Source: Candidatus Latescibacter anaerobius SCGC AAA252-E07 (lineage in GTDB: Bacteria; Latescibacterota; Latescibacteria; Latescibacterales; Latescibacteraceae). From it: 15,911 nucleotides of DNA. Location: positions 1-15,911 of the forward strand of contig AQSL01000105.1 in NCBI GenBank assembly GCA_000403035.1, in the 5' to 3' direction. The number at the start of each line of letters is the position of its first letter. The first letter of the stretch is position 1. Under the pieces are notes generated by a model. The model worked only from the letters and a program-made list of their open reading frames with translations, did no database searches and was not told where the DNA came from. A program made the position numbers and the translations under genes. This document shows positions 1-8,158 of the stretch, piece by piece.

Positions 1-390
1 GGATTTAAATACTACGAAGAATATGGCAGTAAATATTTTCTGACAAACTTCGAATTCCGCTTCCCCTTCATAAGATATCTTGCTCTGGGATGGCCGTTAC
101 CTTTGACAATCGGTAATATTACCGGTATTCTTTTTACGGATATCGGGTCTGCATGGGAAAAGCATATTGTTGACGATAATGGTAGAATCGTGCTTGATAG
201 AAGTTTCCATGGCGGCGGACAGTTATCTGACGGTTCATTCAGTCTTGATGACATAAAGATGGCTTATGGATTCGGCATGAGGGTGTTTCTTGGATTTGCT
301 GTTCTCAGGCTTGATAGCGCCTGGAGAACAGACCTGAACACGAATAACCCAAAACCGATGTTCTGTATTTCCATTGGCCCGGACTTTTAA
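1..390 (+). CDS. C-terminal end of an outer-membrane beta-barrel (BamA/surface-antigen D15 type) protein, 5' truncated
   Basis: The reading frame is open from base 1 and ends at TAA 388-390, giving 129 residues of the C-terminus of a longer protein whose start lies outside the window. The visible part alternates hydrophobic and polar residues in strand-like stretches rich in Tyr, Phe and Gly (GFKYYEEYGSKYFLTN, then LFTDIGSAW, then GFGMRVFLGFAVLRLDSAWR) and ends in ...FCISIGPDF. A terminal Phe preceded by alternating hydrophobics is the usual signal recognised by the BAM machinery. The pattern resembles the last strands of BamA/TamA-like barrels, and of TolB-propeller proteins that carry such a barrel at the C-terminus. 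Which of these it is cannot be told without the missing N-terminus. Location in the outer membrane is inferred. The next gene is a separately promoted tRNA, so this is probably the last gene of its unit. Confidence 0.75.
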   Translation, partial: GFKYYEEYGSKYFLTNFEFRFPFIRYLALGWPLPLTIGNITGILFTDIGSAWEKHIVDDNGRIVLDRSFHGGGQLSDGSFSLDDIKMAYGFGMRVFLGFAVLRLDSAWRTDLNTNNPKPMFCISIGPDF

Positions 391-480
391 ACATCATTCT
401 CTCGCAATCCCGCAAACACAGATAACATTAATGCAGCACCATTCCGCTAATACTACATAAAAGAAAGCAAATCGCTGAAA

Positions 481-494
481 ACGTTGAACGTTGA
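481..494. repeat. Two-copy tandem heptamer
   Basis: The heptamer ACGTTGA occurs twice in direct succession (481-487, 488-494) in the non-coding stretch between the barrel gene and tRNA-Leu. It may be chance, but a second heptad-phased stretch occurs at 7004-7038, so it is recorded. Confidence 0.4.
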
Positions 495-530
495 ACTCGC
501 TGAGGGGTGATATGGGTCAACAGTTTTATA

Positions 531-559
531 TTGATTATTATTACATTGAATAGTATATT
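531..559 (+). promoter_or_regulatory. Probable sigma70-type promoter of tRNA-Leu
   Basis: TTGATT (531-536) and TATATT (554-559) are separated by exactly 17 bases and lie just upstream of tRNA-Leu. A start near 566 would give a 5' leader of about 11 bases before the mature tRNA at 577. Confidence 0.6.
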
Positions 560-576
560 TAAACTCCAAATTTAGT

Positions 577-663
577 GCCGAAGTGGTGGAATTGGTAGAC
601 GCGCCGGTTTCAGGGACCGGTGGGCGCAAGCCTGTGGGGGTTCAAATCCCCCCTTCGGCACCA
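577..663 (+). tRNA. tRNA-Leu, anticodon CAG
   Basis: The 87-base gene folds as a class II tRNA. The acceptor arms GCCGAAG (577-583) and CTTCGGC (653-659) pair fully, A660 is the discriminator, and CCA (661-663) is encoded. The anticodon stem CCGGT/ACCGG (604-608, 616-620) closes the loop TTCAGGG, so the anticodon is CAG (611-613), reading CUG. A long variable arm (GGCGCAAGCC) and the T-loop TTCAAAT fit leucine. Six T residues (664-669) directly follow the CCA and may help end transcription. Confidence 0.97.
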
Positions 664-820
664 TTTTTTACATATTTCATCTGTTCATGCCACAAAAAGA
701 TCGAATTTCATAATGTATTCTTTATTTTTTAACAATCTTCTGTTTTACAGCACCACAAAATATTCAGCTCAGGCAAACTACAAAAATTGTATGAAAGCGG
801 TAATCACAGGGAAGAATTGA

Positions 821-1918
821 ATGGTAGAATTAAGAAAAGATAGCAAATTCATTTTTGTGGTATACGATTTTGCAAAAGTCCTTTTTTTCGTATACATTTT
901 CCTTGTAAGTATTGATCTTATGGGATTGGCATTTAAAGCTTCCGGTAAGGAATTTACACGTTTAATACAAACTACCTCGAATCCGTTTATTGGTCTTGCA
1001 ATAGGCATAGTAGTAACAAGCATTATTCAAAGCTCTTCGACCACAACTTCAATCATTGTTGCCATGGTCGGCGCAGGAACATTGCCGTTAAAAAGCGCCA
1101 TACCAATGATAATGGGAGCGAATATAGGTACAACTGTTACCAATACCATCGTTTCTTTCGGGTATATTGGAAGAAAAACCGAATTTGAGCGGTCCTTCGG
1201 GGCTTCTATAGTACATGATATGTTTAATATCTATGCAACCATTATCTTTTTTCCGCTTGAGATCTATACAGGCATTATATATAAATCAGCACTGTTTCTT
1301 GAGAAGATATTTGAGGGAATGGGCGGTTTTAGATTCACAAACCCGCTTAAACTAATCATCCGTCCTGTTTCTGCTCCAATTGAAGGATTTATTGGAAACC
1401 CTTTTGTTATTCTTATTGTTTCTCTGCTTTGCTTATTTTTTGCTATGTCAAGAATTATTAAAAATATGAAAGGCATAGTGATGGAGAAGATTGAAATGGT
1501 GCTTAACCAGTATCTTTTCAGGAATGCATTGATCAGTCTGTTTTTCGGGATATTTTTCACTGCACTTGTACAGTCAAGTTCAATTACCGTTTCAATTATT
1601 ATTCCGATTGTGGGCGCAGGAGTTCTTACAATTGAACAGATTTTTCCTTATACACTGGGCGCCAATATTGGTACTACTGTCACCGCCATGCTTGCAGCTT
1701 TAACTATTGGGAAAGAAGCCGCTGTGATAGTTGCACTTGCACACCTGACTTTTAACGTTTATGGAATTTTAATTTTATATCCGTTGAAGATTTTACCGAT
1801 CAAGACTGCGAAAATCATTGCTGCTTATGTGTCCAAATCGAAAAAAAATTTTTTAATATTTCTCATACTTTATATATTATTACATATTGTACCAATTGTG
1901 TTTGCAAAGTTTAATTAA
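821..1918 (+). CDS. nptA: Na+/phosphate symporter, NptA (SLC34/PNaS) family
   Basis: A 365-residue polytopic inner-membrane protein expected to take up inorganic phosphate with sodium. It shows the two inverted half-repeats of the family, each with the substrate-site motif: QSSSTTTS at residues 70-77 and QSSSITVS at 251-258. Each is followed by a GANIGTTVT segment (about 99-107 and 280-288). The stretch after the first repeat (NTIVSF...TEFERSFGASIVHDMFN) closely recalls animal SLC34 proteins and Vibrio NptA rather than the YjbB-like branch. The ATG at 821 has a purine-rich site (AGGGAAGA) upstream. In many bacteria such transporters carry a PhoU domain fused at the C-terminus; here the protein stops after the membrane part and the PhoU domain is the next gene, 14 bases on, so the two probably form one operon. 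No clear promoter or Pho box was found in 670-820. Confidence 0.9.
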   Translation: MVELRKDSKFIFVVYDFAKVLFFVYIFLVSIDLMGLAFKASGKEFTRLIQTTSNPFIGLAIGIVVTSIIQSSSTTTSIIVAMVGAGTLPLKSAIPMIMGANIGTTVTNTIVSFGYIGRKTEFERSFGASIVHDMFNIYATIIFFPLEIYTGIIYKSALFLEKIFEGMGGFRFTNPLKLIIRPVSAPIEGFIGNPFVILIVSLLCLFFAMSRIIKNMKGIVMEKIEMVLNQYLFRNALISLFFGIFFTALVQSSSITVSIIIPIVGAGVLTIEQIFPYTLGANIGTTVTAMLAALTIGKEAAVIVALAHLTFNVYGILILYPLKILPIKTAKIIAAYVSKSKKNFLIFLILYILLHIVPIVFAKFN

Positions 1919-1932
1919 GGATTGGTGGTACC

Positions 1933-2619
1933 ATGTTTAAGGAACTGAAAAGAATATGGGAAGAACAGGTTTTTACTTCGAGTATTGTTGAAGAGTTTTC
2001 TTCGATGCTCGATTATTCCGGGGAAATGCTTGAATATGCTCTCAAGGTGTTGACAACGAAAGGTAAAGCAAAAAAATTTGAAAAGAAAATTTATTTTAAA
2101 GACCAGAAGATTAATATTACAGAACAGGAAATACGAAAACGTATTCTCATCCATCTTACAACTTCTCCGGGAGGGAATCTGCCTGCATGTCTTGCCCTCA
2201 TAAGTATAACGAAAGATGCTGAGCGAATCGGTGATTATGTAAAAAATATTTTTGAACTGAATACCATGTTCAAGGATTATAAAGATGGTGAGAAATCTTT
2301 TAAACTCCTTTTCGAAGATATTGGGAACGAAGTCCTTGCACTTTTAAAAACAGTAAATATAGCTTTCAAGGATTCCAATACCGAATTAGCCCTTGAAGCT
2401 GCCCAAAAAGCTCGCATTATATCGAACAAATGCGAGGAAATCATATCAGACCTGCTTGAGTCTAACTATTCATCAACACATACGGTTGTTCTGACTCTGG
2501 GAACACGATATATGAAACGCACTGCTCTTCATCTTGCCAATATTGCTTCTTCCATTTTCCTTCCTTTGCCGGAAATGGATTATATTAATGGAAAATTTAA
2601 AAAAATCAGAAAGTTATAA
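1933..2619 (+). CDS. PhoU-domain protein partnered with the phosphate symporter
   Basis: A 228-residue helical protein with no membrane segment. Residues 95-105 (DAERIGDYVKN) match the ERIGD..NI signature that binds metal in the first PhoU half-repeat. The corresponding segment of the second half (about residues 195-207, with KRTALHLANI) keeps the helix and the final NI but lacks the acidic ligands, so only one metal site may remain. PhoU proteins restrain phosphate uptake or signal phosphate status. The 14-base gap after nptA and the common fusion of the two domains elsewhere suggest it controls or couples to that symporter, not to a PstSCAB system; this role is inferred. An AAGGA lies 13-17 bases before the ATG, with GGTGG nearer to it. 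Confidence 0.85.
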   Translation: MFKELKRIWEEQVFTSSIVEEFSSMLDYSGEMLEYALKVLTTKGKAKKFEKKIYFKDQKINITEQEIRKRILIHLTTSPGGNLPACLALISITKDAERIGDYVKNIFELNTMFKDYKDGEKSFKLLFEDIGNEVLALLKTVNIAFKDSNTELALEAAQKARIISNKCEEIISDLLESNYSSTHTVVLTLGTRYMKRTALHLANIASSIFLPLPEMDYINGKFKKIRKL

Positions 2620-2627
2620 CTACAGTA

Positions 2628-2652
2628 TGAAAAATAAGCTTTCAATTTTTCA
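2628..2652 (+). terminator. AT-rich stem-loop after the phosphate operon (weak terminator candidate)
   Basis: A perfect 8-base inverted repeat, TGAAAAAT (2628-2635) and ATTTTTCA (2645-2652), has a 9-base loop and starts 9 bases after the PhoU stop. The stem has few G:C pairs and the nearest T run is at 2663-2668, so termination efficiency is doubtful. Confidence 0.3.
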
Positions 2653-2708
2653 GATACGATCTTTTTTAAAATCAGGAAATGAAGTGTAGCGTACTTATAA
2701 ACATAACT

Positions 2709-2717
2709 TGTTATAAT
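2709..2717 (+). promoter_or_regulatory. Extended -10 promoter candidate for the EF-G-like gene
   Basis: TGT followed by a consensus TATAAT (2712-2717) forms an extended -10 element. No good -35 hexamer lies 16-18 bases upstream, which such elements tolerate. A start near 2724 would leave a leader of about 50 bases before the GTG at 2773. Confidence 0.5.
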
Positions 2718-2772
2718 CATGAAGATGACATTTACGAAATAACGTTAAAATATCTTATAACAGGGGGAACTT

Positions 2773-4842
2773 GTGAAAGTATATGAAACAAAAGCAATTC
2801 GTAACTTCGCTTTACTTGGACATGGAGCATGCGGTAAGACAACACTCTCAGAAGCCATCCTACATACTACCGGTATTACCAACCGTATAGGTAGAATTGA
2901 GGATGGCAATACAAAATCAGATTACATAGAGGATGAAATATCCCGTCAGATTTCAATAAGCACATCCCTCATTCAAACCGAATGGCAGGGCTTTAAATTG
3001 AATGTGGTTGATACTCCCGGATATGCGGATTTTATCGGGGAAGTAATTTGCGGTATCAGAGCTGTTGACACAGCAGTTATCTGTGTTGATGCTATTAACG
3101 GTCTGGAAGTTGGAACGGAAACTTCATCGGAATTGTGTGAAAAATATGAAAAACCGAGAGTAATCGTTGTAAATCGTTCAGGAAAAGAACACGCTCATAC
3201 CTTGGAAGTTTTGAAAGCGATTCAGGATAGGTTTGGAATTAAAGCAATTCCTGTCCAGATTCCGGTTAACCCGGGAGTCGGTTTCAACAGAATAGTCGAT
3301 ATAATATCTATGAAAGAATATACATACACACTTGATGGAAATGGTAAGGGAAATGTATCGGATATTTCCGGTGATGTTACCTCAACAGCCGAAAAATACC
3401 ACGAAAAACTTGTTGAGGCTGCGGCTGAAAGTGATGATTCTCTTATGGAAAAATATTTTGATTCCGGACTTACCCCGGAAGAGGTTAGCAAGGGTGTAAA
3501 AAATGCTATTCTCAAAAAAACGCTTATCCCCGTTCTTTTTACCGATGCCTATTCAAATGTCGGAATTGATCTTCTTCTGAAGCTCATCATTGAAAGTACT
3601 CCTTCTCCTGAGGATATGCCAAGTATCATGGCAAAAAAATCAGGTTCGGACATCGAATTACAACCATCGAACGATTCTCCTTTAGCAATACTCGTTTTTA
3701 AAACTGTAATTGAACAGCATCTTGGAGAGCTTTCATTATTCCGGGTATATTCAGGATCCTATAAAGCGGGCGATGAACTATATAATGCAACTCATTCTAC
3801 CGCTGAAAAACCAACTTTGATTCACTCGTTGGTAGGAAAGGACAGATCGGATATTCCTTCTGTCTCGGCGGGTGATATGGGTACATTTGTGAAAATGAAG
3901 AATACCAAAACCGGTGATACACTGTGTACAAAGCATATGCAAGTTCAATTACCCATGCTCGAATTTCCGGAACCGGTTATGGATGTCGCTGTATACCCTA
4001 AAACAAAAGGCGAAGAAGACAAAGTATCCCAGGGTCTTATAAAGTTACATGAAGAAGATCCATCATTAAAAGTACGCACTGATCCTGAATTGAAACAGAT
4101 CATTCTTGAAGGTCAGGGTGGTCTTCATATTGATGTGATTATTGATAAGTTTAAGAGAAAGAATGAAATAGATGTTCTGTTAAAGGAACCGAAAATCCCT
4201 TACAGGGAAACGATTACCGGAAAATCCGATGATAAATACCGCTATAAGAAACAATCCGGTGGACGTGGGCAGTACGGCGAAGTTTATTTCCGTATGGAGC
4301 CTTTACCTCGAGGAGAAGGATTTGAATTTGATAATAAAATTAAAGGCGGCGTTATACCCTCAAGGTTCATACCTGCTGTTGAAAAGGGTATTCATGAAGC
4401 AATGGAAAGAGGTCCTCTTTCAAAAAGTAAAGTCATAGATATAAAAGTCACCCTTTATTATGGTTCGTTCCATACGGTTGATTCGTCAGAACTGGCTTTT
4501 AAAATGGCCGCATCAATGTGTTTTAAAGAGTGCTTTTTAAAAGCCAATCCTCTTCTCCTTGAACCGATTTATAATATTGAAGTTAAAGTTCCGGATGCTT
4601 ACACCGGAGATGTCATGGGTGACCTTTCATCCAGAAGGGGTAAGATATTGGGCATGGAACCATCCGGGGTTTTCCAGATTGTTAAAGCACAGTTGCCTCT
4701 GGCTGAACTGTACATGTATTCAACACATCTCCGTTCCCTTTCCCAGGGGAGAGGTGCTTTTACGAGAAATTTCTCTCATTATGAAATTGTACCTCCGGAC
4801 ATTTCGCAAAAAATTTTTGAGGCTGTAAAAGAGGAAGAATAA
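2773..4842 (+). CDS. Elongation factor G-like translational GTPase (EF-G2/FusA2 type) with degenerate G4 motif
   Basis: A 689-residue protein, the full length of EF-G, starting at GTG 2773 with AGGGGG seven bases upstream. The in-frame alternative TTG is excluded because it is followed by a stop. Domain I has the P-loop GHGACGKT (16-23) and DTPG (80-83). The switch I region reads DEISRQISISTS, like the EF-G2 branch (RxISI) and unlike canonical RGITI. The guanine-specificity motif NKxD is replaced by NRSG (134-137), and the later SA motif by TDA (257-259). Domains III-V look intact: SGGRGQYG in the domain III/IV region, a domain IV loop GSFHTVDSSELAFK, and a C-terminal YSTHLRSLSQGRGAFT typical of the family. 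The family name is secure, but function is not: EF-G2 paralogues often lack a known role, and the altered nucleotide pocket suggests weak or altered GTP use. It stands alone between two operons. Confidence 0.88.
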   Translation: MKVYETKAIRNFALLGHGACGKTTLSEAILHTTGITNRIGRIEDGNTKSDYIEDEISRQISISTSLIQTEWQGFKLNVVDTPGYADFIGEVICGIRAVDTAVICVDAINGLEVGTETSSELCEKYEKPRVIVVNRSGKEHAHTLEVLKAIQDRFGIKAIPVQIPVNPGVGFNRIVDIISMKEYTYTLDGNGKGNVSDISGDVTSTAEKYHEKLVEAAAESDDSLMEKYFDSGLTPEEVSKGVKNAILKKTLIPVLFTDAYSNVGIDLLLKLIIESTPSPEDMPSIMAKKSGSDIELQPSNDSPLAILVFKTVIEQHLGELSLFRVYSGSYKAGDELYNATHSTAEKPTLIHSLVGKDRSDIPSVSAGDMGTFVKMKNTKTGDTLCTKHMQVQLPMLEFPEPVMDVAVYPKTKGEEDKVSQGLIKLHEEDPSLKVRTDPELKQIILEGQGGLHIDVIIDKFKRKNEIDVLLKEPKIPYRETITGKSDDKYRYKKQSGGRGQYGEVYFRMEPLPRGEGFEFDNKIKGGVIPSRFIPAVEKGIHEAMERGPLSKSKVIDIKVTLYYGSFHTVDSSELAFKMAASMCFKECFLKANPLLLEPIYNIEVKVPDAYTGDVMGDLSSRRGKILGMEPSGVFQIVKAQLPLAELYMYSTHLRSLSQGRGAFTRNFSHYEIVPPDISQKIFEAVKEEE

Positions 4843-5006
4843 AATTGAGCATAAAAGTAACTGTAGTACGGGAGCGTTAATTTTGTATAATATTGTCGTT
4901 TAACAAATTTATTACCAATAACTTATATACTTTTTTATTTATTCATATAAATACCATTATTTCACAAACACTGTCGTGAATGAATGATTGTATTTCTTTT
5001 TCCTCT

Positions 5007-5036
5007 TTGGAACCATATGGATATTTACAATATTAT
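5007..5036 (+). promoter_or_regulatory. Promoter candidate for yebC-ruvCAB
   Basis: TTGGAA (5007-5012), an 18-base spacer and TATTAT (5031-5036) lie about 50 bases before the yebC start. The region is very AT-rich, so other placements are possible. Confidence 0.4.
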
Positions 5037-5087
5037 ACGTATGCAAAGCTATAAAACCACTATTTTAAGTATAAAGTGAGGTAATCA

Positions 5088-5828
5088 ATGTCCGGTCACT
5101 CTAAATGGGCAACCATACGCCGTAAAAAAAGTGCGGTTGATGCGAAAAGGGGTAAAATCTTTACTACCATCATCAAAGAAATTCAAATTGCCGCCCGTCA
5201 GGGCGGAGGTGATGAGAATTCCAATCCCAGACTCAGAACGGCAATAGTTTCTGCAAAAGCGGTTAATATGCCAAACGATAACATAAAAAAAGCAATTCAA
5301 CGCGGCACAGGGGAATTACCCGGCATAACCTATGAAGAAGTAAGTTACGAGGGATATGGACCCGGGGGTGTTGCTATACTCGTTGAATGCCTGACTGACA
5401 ACAAACAGCGGACTGTCGCGGATATACGTCACCTGTTCAGTAAATATAATGGTTCTCTTGCCGAAAACGGTGCGGTTTCATGGATGTTCAGTGAAAAAGG
5501 CGTTATTTCGGTAGATAAAAGCGTTATCGATGAAGATACCTTAACGGAACATGTGCTTGAATCCGGTTCGGAAGATATGGTTACAGAGGATTCAAGTTAT
5601 GAGGTATATACGGATCCGAAAGATATTCCGGCGGTGCAAGCCTACTTTGATACAAAAGGGTTGAAGTATCTGAATGCTGAAATTCAGAAAGTTCCTCAGA
5701 ACACAGTAAAAGTTGAGGGCAAAGATGTAAAAACACTGTTGAAGCTTATGGAAGGTCTTGATGATTCGGATGATGTGCAGAAAATATGGTCTAATTTTGA
5801 CATCGATGAAACTGAATTGGAAGAGTAA
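5088..5828 (+). CDS. yebC: YebC/PmpR (TACO1) family protein
   Basis: A 246-residue cytoplasmic protein, the normal length for the family. It begins MSGHSKWATIRRKK, the conserved N-terminus, and retains the following conserved segments AKRGKIFTTIIKEI and YEGYGPGGVAILVE. Family members have long been annotated as transcriptional regulators (PmpR-type); work on TACO1 and bacterial relatives points instead to help at the ribosome on difficult sequences. The sequence here does not decide between these. The ATG at 5088 has GTGAGGT upstream. It is followed at once by ruvC (three bases between its stop and the ruvC ATG), a neighbourhood widely conserved among bacteria. Confidence 0.93.
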   Translation: MSGHSKWATIRRKKSAVDAKRGKIFTTIIKEIQIAARQGGGDENSNPRLRTAIVSAKAVNMPNDNIKKAIQRGTGELPGITYEEVSYEGYGPGGVAILVECLTDNKQRTVADIRHLFSKYNGSLAENGAVSWMFSEKGVISVDKSVIDEDTLTEHVLESGSEDMVTEDSSYEVYTDPKDIPAVQAYFDTKGLKYLNAEIQKVPQNTVKVEGKDVKTLLKLMEGLDDSDDVQKIWSNFDIDETELEE

Positions 5829-5831
5829 TTG

Positions 5832-6320
5832 ATGAGAGTACTTGGTGTTGATCCTGGATTTGGTATAACCGGATACGGAATTGTTGATACAGGATCAGAA
5901 GGACTATCTTTAATTGAGGCGGGCGAGATAAAAAGCAAAACCTCATTGACTCTGGAGCAAAGACTCTTCGTGCTCCATAGTGGTTTGGAGGATGTACAGA
6001 AAGAATTTCAGCCTGATGTATTTGCCGTAGAGGAACTGTATTCTCATTATAAACATCCCCGAACCGCAATTATTATGGGACATGCACGGGGTGTTTTGTT
6101 TCTTATAGCCGGCCAGGCGGATATCCCGGTATTCTCATATTCGGCTACTCGAATAAAAAAATCTATTACCGGAATGGGACGGGCGAGCAAGGAACAGATA
6201 GCAAAAATGGTTGCAAGCATCCTCAATTGCGGAGAAATGAAAGCAGGTTCCGATGTAACTGATGCGATTGCGGTAGCTCTCTGTCACATTAATACTGTTT
6301 CTCATGGTGGTGCCGTGTGA
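5832..6320 (+). CDS. ruvC: Crossover junction endodeoxyribonuclease RuvC
   Basis: A 162-residue Holliday-junction resolvase, the usual size. The four acidic residues of the RNase H-like active site are visible: D7 in GVDPGFG, E67 in AVEELY, and D141 and D144 in SDVTDAIAVA. The start is placed at ATG 5832 rather than the TTG immediately before it, because MRVLGVDPG matches the family and the GGAAGAG at the end of yebC lies at a suitable distance. It nicks four-way junctions symmetrically in partnership with RuvAB. Its stop overlaps the GTG start of ruvA by four bases, so the two are probably translationally coupled. Confidence 0.96.
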   Translation: MRVLGVDPGFGITGYGIVDTGSEGLSLIEAGEIKSKTSLTLEQRLFVLHSGLEDVQKEFQPDVFAVEELYSHYKHPRTAIIMGHARGVLFLIAGQADIPVFSYSATRIKKSITGMGRASKEQIAKMVASILNCGEMKAGSDVTDAIAVALCHINTVSHGGAV

Positions 6321-6955
6321 TTACAAGAATGTGTGGTAAACTTGTCTCCGTACATGACGGGCAGGCACTTTTGGAATTGAACGGAATAACCTATGTCATA
6401 CTGGTAACAAAAGCAGTCGAGGAACGTCTCATAGTGACCGGAAAAGTTGGGAAAGAGGTTACCTTCAATATTTTCCATTATATTGAGGGAAATGTTACTA
6501 TGGGGAATACTATTCCGAGACTGGTGGGTTTTTTAAACGAAACGGACCTCGAATTTTTTTCAATACTCATAACCGTTCAAGGGCTTGGAGTAAAAAAAGC
6601 ATTAAAGTCTCTGGTCATACCGGTAAAAAAAATGGCGAGAGCGATTGAATTGAATGATACCGGAACATTGAGAAAGCTGCCAGAAATTGGAGGGAAAACC
6701 GCCCAGAAAATTATCGTTGAATTGAAAGGTAAAGCGGCAAAATTCGCTCTTTTGCGGGAAGAAGAACTGCCTGAACTGAAAGCGGTTGAAGATATTGCAG
6801 ATGAATACCAGCTTGAAGCAATGGAGATTTTAATACAGCTACAATATAATGAATCTGAAGCGAGAGACATTGTATGCCGCATGGCCGAATCATGCCCGAA
6901 CATCACGACTGCCGAGGGGCTTATACAGGAGATATTTAAAAAACAGGTCTTGTGA
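6317..6955 (+). CDS. ruvA: Holliday junction DNA helicase subunit RuvA
   Basis: A 212-residue junction-recognition protein. The N-terminal OB-fold domain begins MITRMCGKL, matching the typical MIGxLxG start. This supports the GTG at 6317, inside the ruvC stop, over the internal ATG at 6329. Two helix-hairpin-helix motifs follow: around VQGLGVKKAL, and LPEIGGKTAQKIIVELK. A C-terminal three-helix domain (EYQLEAMEILIQLQYNESEA) is the part that contacts RuvB. RuvA tetramers hold the four-way junction open and load RuvB rings. The Shine-Dalgarno is weak, fitting coupling to ruvC. Confidence 0.95.
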   Translation: MITRMCGKLVSVHDGQALLELNGITYVILVTKAVEERLIVTGKVGKEVTFNIFHYIEGNVTMGNTIPRLVGFLNETDLEFFSILITVQGLGVKKALKSLVIPVKKMARAIELNDTGTLRKLPEIGGKTAQKIIVELKGKAAKFALLREEELPELKAVEDIADEYQLEAMEILIQLQYNESEARDIVCRMAESCPNITTAEGLIQEIFKKQVL

Positions 6956-7003
6956 ATGATAAGTCCGGTGATTACTTTAATAGTAAGCTCACATAGTATC
7001 TCT

Positions 7004-7038
7004 GTCGGCAGTCGGCACACAGTTTTCAGTGAGCAGTG
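7004..7038 (+). repeat. Degenerate heptad repeat between ruvA and ruvB
   Basis: Five consecutive 7-base units can be read: GTCGGCA, GTCGGCA, CACAGTT, TTCAGTG, AGCAGTG. The first two are identical and the last two differ only in their first two bases. All five have C at position 3 and G at position 5. It fills part of the 127-base gap between the ruvA stop and the chosen ruvB ATG, an unusual spacing in an otherwise tight operon. Confidence 0.45.
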
Positions 7039-7082
7039 TGAATGGTAAATGTAAATTTTATATACGTGCGATACTTCAGACT

Positions 7083-8108
7083 ATGACTCGTGAAAGAATA
7101 GTAACCGGATTACCTGCCTCCAAAGAAGAAGAAACGTTTTCCTGGAGCTTACGGCCAAGAACTTTGAAAGAGTATATCGGGCAGAAATCCATTGTTGAAA
7201 AACTGTCCATTTCGATTGAAGCCTCTCAGAAAAGAGGAGATCCGCACGAACATCTGCTTCTTCACGGTCCCCCCGGTTTAGGGAAAACGACCCTTGCCCA
7301 TATCATTTCAAAGGAAATGGATGCACGGCTGGTTTCCTCTTCGGGACCTTCCCTTACGAGAACTGCCGATCTGATGGGAATCATGACAAATCTGAATAAC
7401 GGCGATATCCTTTTCATCGATGAAGTTCACCGTCTACCAAGGGCTGTGGAAGAATTTATATATCCTGCCATGGAAGATTTCAGAGTTGATTTCATTATCG
7501 ACAAGGGGCCGTTTTCGAAAGTTATCAATGTTCCCCTGAAGCATTTCACCCTTGTTGGAGCAACCACCCGTGTCGGTCTTTTATCCTCCCCTCTCCGCGA
7601 CCGTTTCGGCATTACCTATTATATTGATTTTTATCCGATGGAGGAAATTTTCAAAATCGTTCTGCGTTCCGCAGCCCTTCTGAAAGTCGAAATAGATGAT
7701 GAAGGAGCACGGATTATTGCTGAACGGTCTCGTGGCACTCCCCGCATAGCAAACCGTCTTTTACGACGTGTCCGCGACTATACTTCTGTAAGAGCGGATG
7801 GCTCTATCACTGCTAAAATTGCAGAAATATCACTCGATATGGAAGGAGTGGACAGCATAGGGCTGGACGATCTGGACCGCAAGCTTTTAAAGGTTATTAT
7901 CGATTATTACAATGGCGGACCGGTGGGAATCGATGCTGTGGCTGCGACGTTATCCGAGGAAGTCAATACCCTGGAAGAACTTGTTGAGCCATATCTTCTG
8001 AAAATCGGGTTTTTGATGCGGACAAAACGTGGAAGAACAGTCGGAAGCGAGGCATACAAACATCTCGGTATTCCGTTCAAAGGTCCCGCACAGGAAAGTC
8101 TGTTCTGA
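7083..8108 (+). CDS. ruvB: Holliday junction branch-migration ATPase RuvB
   Basis: A 341-residue AAA+ motor from ATG 7083; the frame extends 18 codons further to a GTG at 7029, but that extension (MSSVNGKCKFYIRAILQT) is unlike RuvB, and it begins inside a small heptad repeat. The family start is MTRERIVTG..., then SLRPRTLKEYIGQ. Walker A GPPGLGKT is at 62-69 and Walker B LFIDEVH at 110-116. The sensor segment VGATTR and the arginine-finger region LRDRFGI follow, and a C-terminal winged helix ends in TKRGR..GSEAYKHLGI. RuvB rings pump DNA through the RuvA-bound junction. No convincing Shine-Dalgarno precedes the ATG, so low or coupled translation is possible. It completes yebC-ruvCAB. Confidence 0.95.
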   Translation: MTRERIVTGLPASKEEETFSWSLRPRTLKEYIGQKSIVEKLSISIEASQKRGDPHEHLLLHGPPGLGKTTLAHIISKEMDARLVSSSGPSLTRTADLMGIMTNLNNGDILFIDEVHRLPRAVEEFIYPAMEDFRVDFIIDKGPFSKVINVPLKHFTLVGATTRVGLLSSPLRDRFGITYYIDFYPMEEIFKIVLRSAALLKVEIDDEGARIIAERSRGTPRIANRLLRRVRDYTSVRADGSITAKIAEISLDMEGVDSIGLDDLDRKLLKVIIDYYNGGPVGIDAVAATLSEEVNTLEELVEPYLLKIGFLMRTKRGRTVGSEAYKHLGIPFKGPAQESLF

Positions 8109-8158
8109 AAGAGCGCATTCATAGTATTACATATCTGTATACTTTATAGATACAAAAA

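Noticed and set aside
620..820. 66-codon plus-strand frame overlapping tRNA-Leu
   Set aside because: It begins inside the tRNA, has no ribosome site and no recognisable protein features.
4229..4828. Two plus-strand frames within the EF-G-like gene
   Set aside because: They overlap the intact main frame, which shows domain IV and V motifs over the same bases.
6577..7020. 147-codon minus-strand frame opposite ruvA
   Set aside because: Antisense shadow of a clear ruvA; low-complexity Ser-rich translation and no start signals.
7029..7082. N-terminal extension of RuvB from GTG 7029
   Set aside because: The 18 extra residues are unlike RuvB, begin within a heptad repeat and have no Shine-Dalgarno; MTRERIVTG is the expected start.
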